From contig NZ_LDOV01000037.1 of the NCBI RefSeq assembly GCF_001029435.1, forward strand, positions 124,001 to 188,000: a stretch of DNA of 64,000 bases. The letters are read 5' to 3'. Positions 53,830 through 61,555 of the stretch are shown here, in pieces (the stretch's first letter is position 1; each line of letters opens with the position of its first letter). The notes beneath the pieces were generated by a model. That model was not told the origin of the DNA, made no database searches, and saw nothing but the letters and a program-made list of their open reading frames with translations. Made by a program: the position numbers and the translations under genes. Source of the stretch: Photobacterium aphoticum (GTDB lineage Bacteria > Pseudomonadota > Gammaproteobacteria > Enterobacterales > Vibrionaceae).

Positions 53830-54123
53830 ATGCAGGTTATTCTTGAAAGTAACTGGAGTTGGATGCTTTTTGAGGAAGAGAGTGACTTTTACCTTTCGGT
53901 AGTCTGTGGTTCTTCCGCGATCTTTACGCGAGAACTTAGACTCACTGAAGAAGAGGTACTTGCTTTCCGAAACAATGGCGAGAGTGCGCTTGATGATATA
54001 GCGAGTGCAGTCAGGTATCGACCACAGCACTTTGATGACAGACACATCAAAGGATTTATGACGCGTTATGATGTGAGTACAGCCATTCTTTATTGGAAAA
54101 TTAATCAAGGAGCGAAGCGATAA
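53830..54123 (+). CDS. Small hypothetical protein
   Basis: A 97-aa soluble protein (MQVILESNWSWMLFEEESDFYLSVVCGSSAIF). GGAG lies 9 bases before the ATG. I do not recognise the family; size and beta-rich look are compatible with an immunity-like protein, but that is only a guess. It ends one base before the next membrane-protein frame. Confidence 0.6.
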   Translation: MQVILESNWSWMLFEEESDFYLSVVCGSSAIFTRELRLTEEEVLAFRNNGESALDDIASAVRYRPQHFDDRHIKGFMTRYDVSTAILYWKINQGAKR

Positions 54124-54124
54124 A

Positions 54125-54511
54125 ATGGTAATAATGTCTAGGAAGCGTTCAAAAATACTCTTCTATGGTTTAACGGGCTTGTATTTCGCTTATACCTTGG
54201 CACTTTTATTCTTTCCTCATGCCGTTACTCTCGATATGTCTTCCCCGTTAGTGGAGTTGTATAGTGGGATCAGTACGCTAGTGATGATTATCGCGCTGTA
54301 CGCCCATGCTTTTGATAAAGCGTTTTTACCCATACGATTGGTCGAAGTGATCATCGTGAATACGATCGTGTGCGCGTTATGGAGTTATATCGAGACAGTA
54401 CGAGATGATTTTGCTTTGATGTCAGTTTTTGAAATCATCGCGTATACCGCACTGTATTTGATATTGTATCCACCCATCATCGCAGCAATGGCTGATTTAC
54501 GCTCTCGCTGA
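54125..54511 (+). CDS. Small four-helix membrane protein
   Basis: A 128-aa integral membrane protein with about four hydrophobic helices and a basic N-terminus. The start may be 54125 or the ATG at 54134 (MSRKRSK); the GGAG in the end of the upstream gene fits 54125 at 11 bases or more weakly the second. It follows the 97-aa gene with a one-base gap, so the two are probably coupled. The function is unknown. Confidence 0.6.
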   Translation: MVIMSRKRSKILFYGLTGLYFAYTLALLFFPHAVTLDMSSPLVELYSGISTLVMIIALYAHAFDKAFLPIRLVEVIIVNTIVCALWSYIETVRDDFALMSVFEIIAYTALYLILYPPIIAAMADLRSR

Positions 54512-55080
54512 TCTTGTGAGAGCGATTTCCTCCCCCCATAACCAAACTCCTTGTTTTGTCACTGAGGGTAATGGTGGCGACGGTAACGATTCTACCTTGG
54601 AATCAAAACAATGAGCCTTGGTGTGAATTTGAGTCGTTAATATGGAAAGGTGAGTCTACGTTATGGTTGTATGTAATCCATACCTTATTACTTCCCCGAT
54701 GTGAGTAAACAGCCAGAAATTATCCAGTCATGTTGAAACCGGGTGGTATCCAACTGTTTGTAAAGATATTTTTTAATTGAGGGGCAGATCCTAGATTGGA
54801 GGGGAATGAGTGAAATTTTGGGCTAGATTGAATTTTTTGCAACAAGCCGAACAAGAGAGCTATCTGTTGCTGGAGTGAAAGATAACTAAATTCGAGCAAC
54901 AACATGTATTGAGTTATCGCTCGAAGCAAGAAACTGGAAAGTTGGTCAAAGAATATGAGGAACTGCCAACCTATCGGGGCTTTACACTTGAATCCCGAAA
55001 GAGAAGCAGTTTAATAATCGACCAACTAGTGAAAACTATCTTGAAAACACCGCTACACGCATCCGAAGTCACAGCAAGTT
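54512..55080. other. Intergenic region with gene-end remnant
   Basis: About 570 bases without an intact gene. The left part (54541-54585) duplicates the 3' end of the NAD-kinase-like gene at 57481. The remainder is AT-rich with short frames on both strands lacking ribosome sites, possibly decayed mobile-element sequence. Confidence 0.5.
54541..54585. repeat. Imperfect direct repeat, left copy
   Basis: About 40 of 45 positions match 57491-57535 in the same orientation, including 20 identical bases from TTTTGTCACTGAGGGTAATG. Read on the minus strand it would encode TVATITLSDKT, the C-terminus of the NAD-kinase-like protein. It marks the left side of an inserted or duplicated block. Confidence 0.85.
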
Positions 55081-56877
55081 CTATTTTCTATATATATTCC
55101 CTTCCACCACCACATCATCTGGCATAGGTATTTGTAATAATTGGGACCTTCTCAAATCGAGGTCTCCCTTCACTGTGAAATTTTTTGGCCATGCTTCGAT
55201 ATTAGTACTGAATATATTTAAGTCGCCATTCACAGTTAAATTATCAGGTAAGCTTTTGATGTCAGAAAAACCTAAGTCGATATGGGATCCCACCGTGATA
55301 GAATTTGGGAAAGAGCGAATTCTCGAATGTATTAATTTGAGCTCACCGTTAACAACTAAATCCTCTGGAAGTGTCTCAATAATGGTTTTATTTAAATTTA
55401 AATCACCCAACACAGTAATCTCTGAGGGTAAATCTGATACGCTAGTATTTGAAAGGTCCATATCTCCGAACACTGTAAGCCCTGAAGACAATGCCGATAT
55501 ATTAGAATGTGAAAGGTCAAGTTTACCCTTAACCGTGAGATTATTTGGCAACGTTTCCGTTTTGGCGTAGCTAAGCTGTAAATCGCCACCAATGGTTATC
55601 CCATCAGGAAGTATAACATTTGATTCTAGCTCCCTGATATTACCTTGTATTATAGTATTTGGGCCAAATCTGTATGTGCCACTAAACAATTCTACATTAC
55701 CAGCCACTGTTAAGTTTTCTGGCATGGCTTTTAAATTAGGCAACTTTAAGCTCAAATCGCCATTAACGTTAAGCGTACTGGGTAAAACGGTTAGTGATTC
55801 ACTTCTTATACTAAGTTGACCACCTACTGCAAACGCCTCAGGAAGACTCTCTAGCTGATCTGAAGTTATATCGAAAAACCCTGGTACCTTAAATTCCCCA
55901 TCAAAATCAGAGATGTCGGTTTGCACCAACATCAGACCAGCATTGACACCACAGGTCGACTTTAACGAACCGTTGTAAAGAGAAATCTGCCCACCAACAT
56001 CAAAGCAATCAGGGAAGCGCCCTTGCGCATCAGCGTCAAGGAATAGATTTTTACCCACAGAGAGGTTCTTTGGATACGTTAATAATGAGATACTAGATAA
56101 TGATAGTGAACCTTTAATTACCATATCGTCAGGGAAACTCGTCAGCTTTGTATCATGTAAGAATAAATCGCCGTTTATTCTTCGGCTCGTACTTTCAAAC
56201 TGGGTTATTTTTGTTTCACTTAAATATATACTCTCGCCGACACGAATGGATTTAGGAAACTCAGATATATTTGTTTCTGAAGCATCCAAACTACCTTCCA
56301 CCACAAGATCAGAAGGTAACTTTCGCAAATTTGTTCGCCAAAGATCTAAATCTCCCGCAACATGCATACCATCAGGTAGTTCTTCAAGTGAGGTTTTTTG
56401 CAAAGATATACTGCCTAAGAGTTGCCAGCCCACGGGTATTGAAGTCAATGCATATTCTTTTAGTCTAAAATTTCCGCCTACCTTTAACTCATCAGGTAAT
56501 GCGGTAAATTTTGCGTCTTCGAATGATAAATCCCCCGAAACCACGAGTCGCGTTGGCATTGTTAGGATTGTCGAGTCGACATGGGTAAAATCGCCTTCAA
56601 TGGTCAAATCTTTGGGCAGTCTCATCTTAAGTCTGCCTTTGCGATCCACCGAACCGATAACTACCAACTTTGATGGCAGTTCATCCCCTTTTTTTAAGCG
56701 TTCATAAAACTCTGCGCTCGTGATAGACACTTCAGGCCCAAAAGGGATATTGATGTAATCCCCCCCTTTTTCAGCCCAAAAAAGGTTATTGATGTAAATA
56801 CTCCCCCAAATAATAACCGCACCCAAAAGAACCCCAAATAACTTCCATGTCTTTGTCATCAAACTTCTCTCCATCAA
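55081..56877 (-). CDS. Membrane-anchored solenoid protein with about 26 twenty-residue repeats
   Basis: A 598-aa protein. After a short N-terminus there is one hydrophobic helix (about 12-30), then a periplasmic or extracellular part made almost entirely of 20-residue repeats with consensus LPxxLxVxGDLxLxxTxIxx (about residues 85-595). This is an LRR-like or beta-helical solenoid as seen in some phage, plasmid and marine bacterial proteins. The second half repeats are the most regular. ATGs at 56877, 56874 and 56859 are all possible starts. It lies inside the block bounded by direct repeats, beside an IS3 remnant. The binding partner is unknown. Confidence 0.78.
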   Translation of the reverse strand: MMERSLMTKTWKLFGVLLGAVIIWGSIYINNLFWAEKGGDYINIPFGPEVSITSAEFYERLKKGDELPSKLVVIGSVDRKGRLKMRLPKDLTIEGDFTHVDSTILTMPTRLVVSGDLSFEDAKFTALPDELKVGGNFRLKEYALTSIPVGWQLLGSISLQKTSLEELPDGMHVAGDLDLWRTNLRKLPSDLVVEGSLDASETNISEFPKSIRVGESIYLSETKITQFESTSRRINGDLFLHDTKLTSFPDDMVIKGSLSLSSISLLTYPKNLSVGKNLFLDADAQGRFPDCFDVGGQISLYNGSLKSTCGVNAGLMLVQTDISDFDGEFKVPGFFDITSDQLESLPEAFAVGGQLSIRSESLTVLPSTLNVNGDLSLKLPNLKAMPENLTVAGNVELFSGTYRFGPNTIIQGNIRELESNVILPDGITIGGDLQLSYAKTETLPNNLTVKGKLDLSHSNISALSSGLTVFGDMDLSNTSVSDLPSEITVLGDLNLNKTIIETLPEDLVVNGELKLIHSRIRSFPNSITVGSHIDLGFSDIKSLPDNLTVNGDLNIFSTNIEAWPKNFTVKGDLDLRRSQLLQIPMPDDVVVEGNIYRK

Positions 56878-57018
56878 CGCTACTTATATATTGATTGAAT
56901 ACATAACATTGTATTCAACGAACTAAGTTCGTATATCGCTATATGCTACCAGATACTTATGTGTTGAGAGTTGCAAATTCTGTTCTGTTAATCCAAATTT
57001 AATGTAAACATCCCATTT

Positions 57019-57380
57019 TTAGTGGCACCCTAATTTAGAGTTTTCCAAGTGTTCTGACTTAGCCAGGTATTCCCATGGCGTCAGATCATTTAACGCACTG
57101 TGTGGTCGTTCATCGTTGTATTCAATGAACCATTTTTCGGTGAGTTTTCGTACTTCATTCAGTGTTTTGAAGACATATATATTGAGCATTTCGTCGCGGT
57201 AAGTTCGACTGAATCGTTCAACATATGAGTTTTTCGTTGGTGTGCCGGGGTTGATGAACTCTAGTTTGATTTGATGCTGCTCTGCCTATGCAGCTAACGT
57301 AGACGATATGAATTCAGGCCAGTTATCCATTCGTAGTTAGTTTGGGTAACCGCGCCAAGCAACAATCCGCTCTAATACTC
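57019..57380 (-). pseudogene. Remnant of an IS3-family transposase (OrfB C-terminus)
   Basis: The minus strand encodes the C-terminal part of an IS3-type DDE transposase: LEFINPGTPTKNSYVERF, YRDEMLNIYVFKTLNEVR and EYNDERPHSALNDLTPWEYL, ending at TAA 57019-57021. Further upstream DNWPEFISSTLAA is followed by an in-frame TAG where the family has Trp, and another stop precedes it. The 5' two thirds of the gene and orfA are missing. It shows that a mobile element once took part in forming this block. Confidence 0.85.
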
Positions 57381-57480
57381 TTACCACTCGAGGAGTGAAT
57401 AGCCACCGACTTGATAGACACCTTTTAGTTAGACAAAATAACTAACAGAGAGATGCTTATGGTTTTTAGAGTAACGCCCT

Positions 57481-58449
57481 TCACCCCACCACCAAGCTCC
57501 CGGTTTTGTCACTGAGGGTAATGGTCGCCACGGTACCTGCATTAAAACTGATCGCATCTTGTTCGATGCCGTCTGAGAAAATCACGCCGCTTTCTGCCAT
57601 GTGAGAAGTCAGTTGCAATGGGCTTTGTGGCGTAATTTCCCCGAAGATCTGGCTGCATTGACTGGTCGCCGACGGAAAAGGCTCCCGCACCGCAAAAGTC
57701 AGTGAACGGCTATCCCATGCTTTGGGCTGATAAGCCGTGCCGCTGCGCTGGCAGATGGCTTGCGCCCCAGTCACGATACTCTTCATCCAGCCTGTTGATC
57801 CTAACCCTGTTGATACAATAATGCCGCTGGAACACTGCTCTTCCTGTACCTCTTGCTGGCGCAGTTGGTAGCGGGCAGATGTGTGGCTTTGCGGGCCGAT
57901 AAACAAATCATTCACGGCCAACAGGCGATCGCCCAAGTTGGTGGTGGCCTCCGCCAGCGTGACGGATTGGTATTTTATGCGGCTGTTTGTGTTGGCACCT
58001 TGGCTATCGAGAGTATGGCTTTCTGGCGTGTGACTTTCTAGCGCATGAAGCAGCACAGCCTGTAATTCGGTAAGGCGAAACGGCAGCAGAATACCGTCAA
58101 ACATATCCGGCATCGGGTTTACGGCAATCACCGGCTGACCATCCAGATATTTGAGGGAGTTGGCGACTAAGCCATCTTGCCCCAGCACCACAATGATATC
58201 GGACGGGTGGAAGAGATAAGTGGGCAGCAGCTCACGTTCGAGCTGCTGTACTTTGCCAATGGTCGCCAGTGTTTTCGCGGCCTGTTGCGTCGCTTCCTGA
58301 TAGCGGCGGTGCTCGTCTTCGTACACCTCGAACGATTCCCCCAAGTGTTCAAGGTAGAACTTGGCTTGTCCCAAGGTGCAGTATTTTTCCTGCAATGCCA
58401 TTAAGCGGGTTTTGCGGGTAACGAGTACGATTTTTCTGTCCGTGAGCAT
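57481..58449 (-). CDS. NAD-kinase-like protein
   Basis: A 322-aa protein of the NAD kinase/diacylglycerol kinase-like fold. The phosphate-binding GGDG of true NAD kinases reads GQDG here (90-93), followed by VIAVNP; a C-terminal STGLGSTGW resembles the second conserved block. A variable insert with SHTPESHT repeats is near 138-150. GGAGG precedes the ATG. It lies 65 bases after an SPFH gene on the same strand. It may phosphorylate NAD or another ligand, or only bind it. The gene's 3' end is duplicated at 54541. Confidence 0.75.
   Translation of the reverse strand: MLTDRKIVLVTRKTRLMALQEKYCTLGQAKFYLEHLGESFEVYEDEHRRYQEATQQAAKTLATIGKVQQLERELLPTYLFHPSDIIVVLGQDGLVANSLKYLDGQPVIAVNPMPDMFDGILLPFRLTELQAVLLHALESHTPESHTLDSQGANTNSRIKYQSVTLAEATTNLGDRLLAVNDLFIGPQSHTSARYQLRQQEVQEEQCSSGIIVSTGLGSTGWMKSIVTGAQAICQRSGTAYQPKAWDSRSLTFAVREPFPSATSQCSQIFGEITPQSPLQLTSHMAESGVIFSDGIEQDAISFNAGTVATITLSDKTGSLVVG
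57491..57535. repeat. Imperfect direct repeat, right copy
   Basis: This copy lies within the last codons of the NAD-kinase-like gene and is the intact one. It matches 54541-54585 at about 40 of 45 bases. The two enclose about 2.9 kb containing the solenoid gene and the IS3 remnant. Confidence 0.85.
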
Positions 58450-58513
58450 GGTGTCCTCCTTGCCTGAATGGGCTTGTTTTCAATGAGCTTGTCTTCAATG
58501 AACGTAACAGGTG

Positions 58514-59521
58514 TTAGTGCTTGGTCAGCATCTGAAGCAGTTCCGGTGAGAAGTTCAGGCTGCCCACTTTGTTATCGCCACGGGTCAGGTTCTCAATCGC
58601 CTGCGCGATAAGTTGCTCTGGGGCCAGGCCGCTCTGGCTCATGATCTTCAAGCGTTCGCTATCAATCACTTCATAGGCTTTTAAGGTGCGCTCAATGCTG
58701 TAGGCGTTGGCATCGGCACGGGCGTTGTTGTTGCTGTTTTCCAAGTCCACCAACTGTGCACGTTCCTGCTCATTCTGTGTTTGCGCTGCGATTTTTTCCT
58801 GTTCAATCGAGAATTGCTGCCGCTGTTGTTCACGTTTGGCCTCCAGCTTTTGCTTCTCCAACATTTGTTGTTTAGCGTTAACTGCCTGTTCGGTATCGAG
58901 CTCCCGCTCTTTGACCTGCTGCTCTTGCTGAATGCTGGCCAGTCGGCGCGAGTAAATCGCATTGTCGGCTTGCTTGAGCATTTCCTCGCGGGCTTCGGCT
59001 TCTAATGCCTTGGTGGCTTCGGGTGAGGGCTGAATGTTGGTGACGGAAAACTCACTGACCTCGATGCCGATACTGGTCAGCGACACCTGCAATGGCAGGC
59101 TTTCTTGGATTTCACGGCTCAGCACCTTGGCCGAGCGTAATCCTTCCACCAGTGTGCGTTCTTCCATTTCGTTGCGCACGAGCACCTGCACCGCGCGCAC
59201 CACGCGTTCTTGGATTTTCTCGGGATCATCGCACAGGTATTGGCCTTTTTTATCGACGGTGAAGTTGAGCATGTTGGCGGCCACATCGGGGTGCGCAATG
59301 CGGTAAGTGACTTGCCCCTGTACGGTCAGGTTTTGGTAGTCCTTGGATTTCATGGCAAAGGCAAACGGGATGGCCTGACTGTTGAGGGGAATGGCCAACA
59401 GGGAAGCGCCCAGATCGTGATAGTAGAAATTGATCCCGGTGCCTTGTTTGGTGAGTTTGCCGTTTTTGTAGAGCATGACGTAAGTAGAAGGGTCTGCTTT
59501 GAAAAAAGTGATACCGAACAT
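58514..59521 (-). CDS. SPFH/band-7 domain protein
   Basis: A 335-aa protein with an SPFH domain (about 10-185, with VQGQVTYRIAHPDVAANML and LTSIGIEVSEFSVTNIQPS) and a long charged, Gln/Glu-rich coiled coil (about 170-290). No transmembrane helix is seen, unlike flotillins and HflK/C, although it starts with a short hydrophobic patch. AAGGAG precedes the ATG. It is cotranscribed with the NAD-kinase-like gene and divergent from an NrtR-like regulator, with a strong inverted repeat just upstream of the start. Confidence 0.85.
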   Translation of the reverse strand: MFGITFFKADPSTYVMLYKNGKLTKQGTGINFYYHDLGASLLAIPLNSQAIPFAFAMKSKDYQNLTVQGQVTYRIAHPDVAANMLNFTVDKKGQYLCDDPEKIQERVVRAVQVLVRNEMEERTLVEGLRSAKVLSREIQESLPLQVSLTSIGIEVSEFSVTNIQPSPEATKALEAEAREEMLKQADNAIYSRRLASIQQEQQVKERELDTEQAVNAKQQMLEKQKLEAKREQQRQQFSIEQEKIAAQTQNEQERAQLVDLENSNNNARADANAYSIERTLKAYEVIDSERLKIMSQSGLAPEQLIAQAIENLTRGDNKVGSLNFSPELLQMLTKH

Positions 59522-59538
59522 GATGAATCTCCTTATAT

Positions 59539-59578
59539 GTGTCCCTGTGACATTTATATTAATGTGTCAGAGGGACAC
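59539..59578. promoter_or_regulatory. Inverted repeat operator upstream of SPFH gene
   Basis: GTGTCCCTGTGACA (59539-59552) and TGTCAGAGGGACAC (59565-59578) are inverted repeats with 13 of 14 positions matching and a 12-base AT-rich spacer. It starts 18 bases upstream of the SPFH start codon. It probably binds the divergent NrtR-like regulator. Confidence 0.7.
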
Positions 59579-59695
59579 TTTTGTCAAGGTTGAAAAATGC
59601 ACAATTTTCATTTTTCTCTTACTCACGCTGAATGTGCGAGGTATCGCAAAGAATGGTTGTAACGTTTTGCTGAATGGGCGAGGGTTGATTACTAT

Positions 59696-59708
59696 GTCTC
59701 AATGACAC
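59696..59708. promoter_or_regulatory. Second operator-like site near Nudix regulator
   Basis: GTCTCAATGACAC is itself near-palindromic and shares the GACACTTTTG continuation with the right arm of the larger repeat (59574-59583 versus 59705-59714). It lies about 90 bases before the regulator's probable start, consistent with autoregulation. Confidence 0.5.
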
Positions 59709-59796
59709 TTTTGATGCGCGTGCCCAGCAGGAAAGCGTGCCGCCGTGCACCGTGAGAGCAAAACTAAAATCAAAGGCCAAACAGAAGGTAGGTAAG

Positions 59797-60477
59797 ATGC
59801 AGGGATTTACACAGCCGTTATTTTCCGTCGATAGCGTGCTATTTACGGTCGTGGATGGACGGCTGAAGGTATTGATGGTTAAACGTGCCCAGAGTCCGTA
59901 TGAAGGGCTCTGGGCGTTACCGGGCGGATACGTGGATGTGGCGCAGGATGTGAATACCGAGGCCACGGCAAATCGCAAATTGAAGGACAAAACCGGCATT
60001 GAACCGACCTATTTGGAGCAGTTCAAAGCCTATTCCGGCCATGAGCGCGATCCGCGCGGGTTCAGTGTCACGCTGGCCTATTTTGCACTGATCGGCTATC
60101 AGGATGCGCAATCGCAAATCGCCACCGTCGAACAAGCACAATGGTTGGATGTGGCCTCGTTGGCGTCGGTGAGCATTGCGTTTGACCACCGCCAGATCAT
60201 TACCGATGCACAACAGCGACTGGTACAAAAAGCGTTGTATTCCATGCTGCCGGTGTATTGCCTGCCTGCGCAATTTACCATTGGGCAACTGAAAGATGTG
60301 ATTGAGACGTTGATTGGCCGTCCTATTCAGCGCAAATCGCTGATCCGGCGCATTGAGTCGGCAGACATGCTCGAAGAACTCGATGAAATGGCGATCACAG
60401 GTAAACGCCAGGCAAAGTTATACCGGGTAAAAGCCGGGGCAGAAGTGCACCACTTTCAGCGTAATTTGGAAGGATAG
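59797..60477 (+). CDS. NrtR-like Nudix-fold transcriptional regulator
   Basis: A 226-aa protein: Nudix domain (about 8-145) followed by a winged-helix domain (about 150-215) as in NrtR, the repressor of NAD metabolism genes that senses ADP-ribose. The Nudix box (residues 43-68) is degenerate: the first Glu is Gln and the REXXEE core reads RKLKDK, so hydrolase activity should be lost, as in regulatory NrtR proteins. The start at 59797 begins with family-like MQGFTQPLFSVDSVLF; a GTG at 59737 with AGGA upstream is an alternative. It is divergent from SPFH and NAD-kinase-like genes, its probable targets. Confidence 0.83.
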   Translation: MQGFTQPLFSVDSVLFTVVDGRLKVLMVKRAQSPYEGLWALPGGYVDVAQDVNTEATANRKLKDKTGIEPTYLEQFKAYSGHERDPRGFSVTLAYFALIGYQDAQSQIATVEQAQWLDVASLASVSIAFDHRQIITDAQQRLVQKALYSMLPVYCLPAQFTIGQLKDVIETLIGRPIQRKSLIRRIESADMLEELDEMAITGKRQAKLYRVKAGAEVHHFQRNLEG

Positions 60478-60528
60478 GGGATCGGCAATGGGGGAGTGTT
60501 TACGTGGAAAAGGCCGCGATGTGAGCGG

Positions 60529-60561
60529 AATGACGGCATTTTTCTGAGTGATGCCGTCATT
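60529..60561. terminator. Bidirectional terminator-like hairpin
   Basis: AATGACGGCAT (60529-60539) pairs perfectly with ATGCCGTCATT (60551-60561). It lies between the convergent regulator and YdcZ-type genes; T-runs are short. Confidence 0.65.
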
Positions 60562-60587
60562 TCCCCATTTTTGTATGAAGATGAAAC

Positions 60588-61040
60588 TTAATGGTTGCGT
60601 TCAGCCTGATTGGCTTTGTAAATGAAGCAGAGTGCGATTGCGATAGACACCATGGCAGCGATTCGCCATGGGTTCAGCGCTATCGGTGCATTGCCTAACC
60701 AGCCTTGTGTATCAATGATCATACTCATCATCATTTGGCCGAGTATCGTCGATACCGTCGCGATGGCGATGCCGATTCGTGGGACTGACGCCACCATAAC
60801 GACGAGATACAAGATCCCAAAGAACGCCCCCGTTAATTGCCACTTCGGTACGGTAAGCAAATTAGAGGCATAGACCGGCTCAAAAAATAAGATAAGCAGC
60901 GCGGTAATGACGGTCGCAATACCAAACGTAATGAGGGCGGTTTTTACCACACCGATTTTTTCTCCCAACTGCCCATTGATTGCCGCTTGGGTGCTGAGTG
61001 CCATGCCGGATGCGATGGCAAGTATAATAACGAGAATCAT
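60588..61040 (-). CDS. YdcZ/DUF606-type DMT half-transporter
   Basis: A 150-aa inner-membrane protein with five hydrophobic helices, matching DMT_YdcZ (PF04657). It overlaps its upstream paralogue by 4 bases (ATGA), so the two are coupled and probably form a heterodimeric transporter. The substrate is unknown. Confidence 0.83.
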   Translation of the reverse strand: MILVIILAIASGMALSTQAAINGQLGEKIGVVKTALITFGIATVITALLILFFEPVYASNLLTVPKWQLTGAFFGILYLVVMVASVPRIGIAIATVSTILGQMMMSMIIDTQGWLGNAPIALNPWRIAAMVSIAIALCFIYKANQAERNH

Positions 61041-61483
61041 GAAATGGCTCCGATATAGCTAAAGCACAGTGCGATTAAGACAAAGAGAAGCCCAATAATG
61101 CGCAGTGGATTTGTCGGCTTTTTCGCCACGCCGAACCAGCCAAAATAATCGATAGCAAAGCTTTTAGTGATTTGACCGAATAAAACACAAACCATGGTCA
61201 TGGCAACACCAATTATAGGCGTCGCGAGAGTGAGTACCACTACATACAGTGAGCCCAACACGCCCCCGATGAGCTGCCAGCGTGGGATCTCCTCCCATTT
61301 ATACTGTTTGCTTTGAGGCGTGAAAAAGTCGACGAGCCACAGGACTAATGTCCCCACACTCACAATACTCATCGTTGCCCAGAGCTTGCCAACTTGTGAG
61401 CCAAGAGGGCCTAAGATACCGGCTTCGAATGAGAGTCCCATGCCGGCGAAAACAACGAAGATAATAGAAAAAATGTTTATCAT
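61037..61483 (-). CDS. YdcZ/DUF606-type DMT half-transporter, partner
   Basis: A 148-aa five-helix membrane protein paralogous to the next gene, with the GLSFEAGILGPLGSQVG start of the family. First gene of the pair. A heterodimer of inverted halves is the family expectation; no substrate can be inferred. Confidence 0.83.
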   Translation of the reverse strand: MINIFSIIFVVFAGMGLSFEAGILGPLGSQVGKLWATMSIVSVGTLVLWLVDFFTPQSKQYKWEEIPRWQLIGGVLGSLYVVVLTLATPIIGVAMTMVCVLFGQITKSFAIDYFGWFGVAKKPTNPLRIIGLLFVLIALCFSYIGAIS

Positions 61484-61555
61484 GGTTAGCCTAATACTGA
61501 ATATGCTTGTACTTTTCTATGAATGAGGTTTCCTCATTGACCAGAATATGACGGA

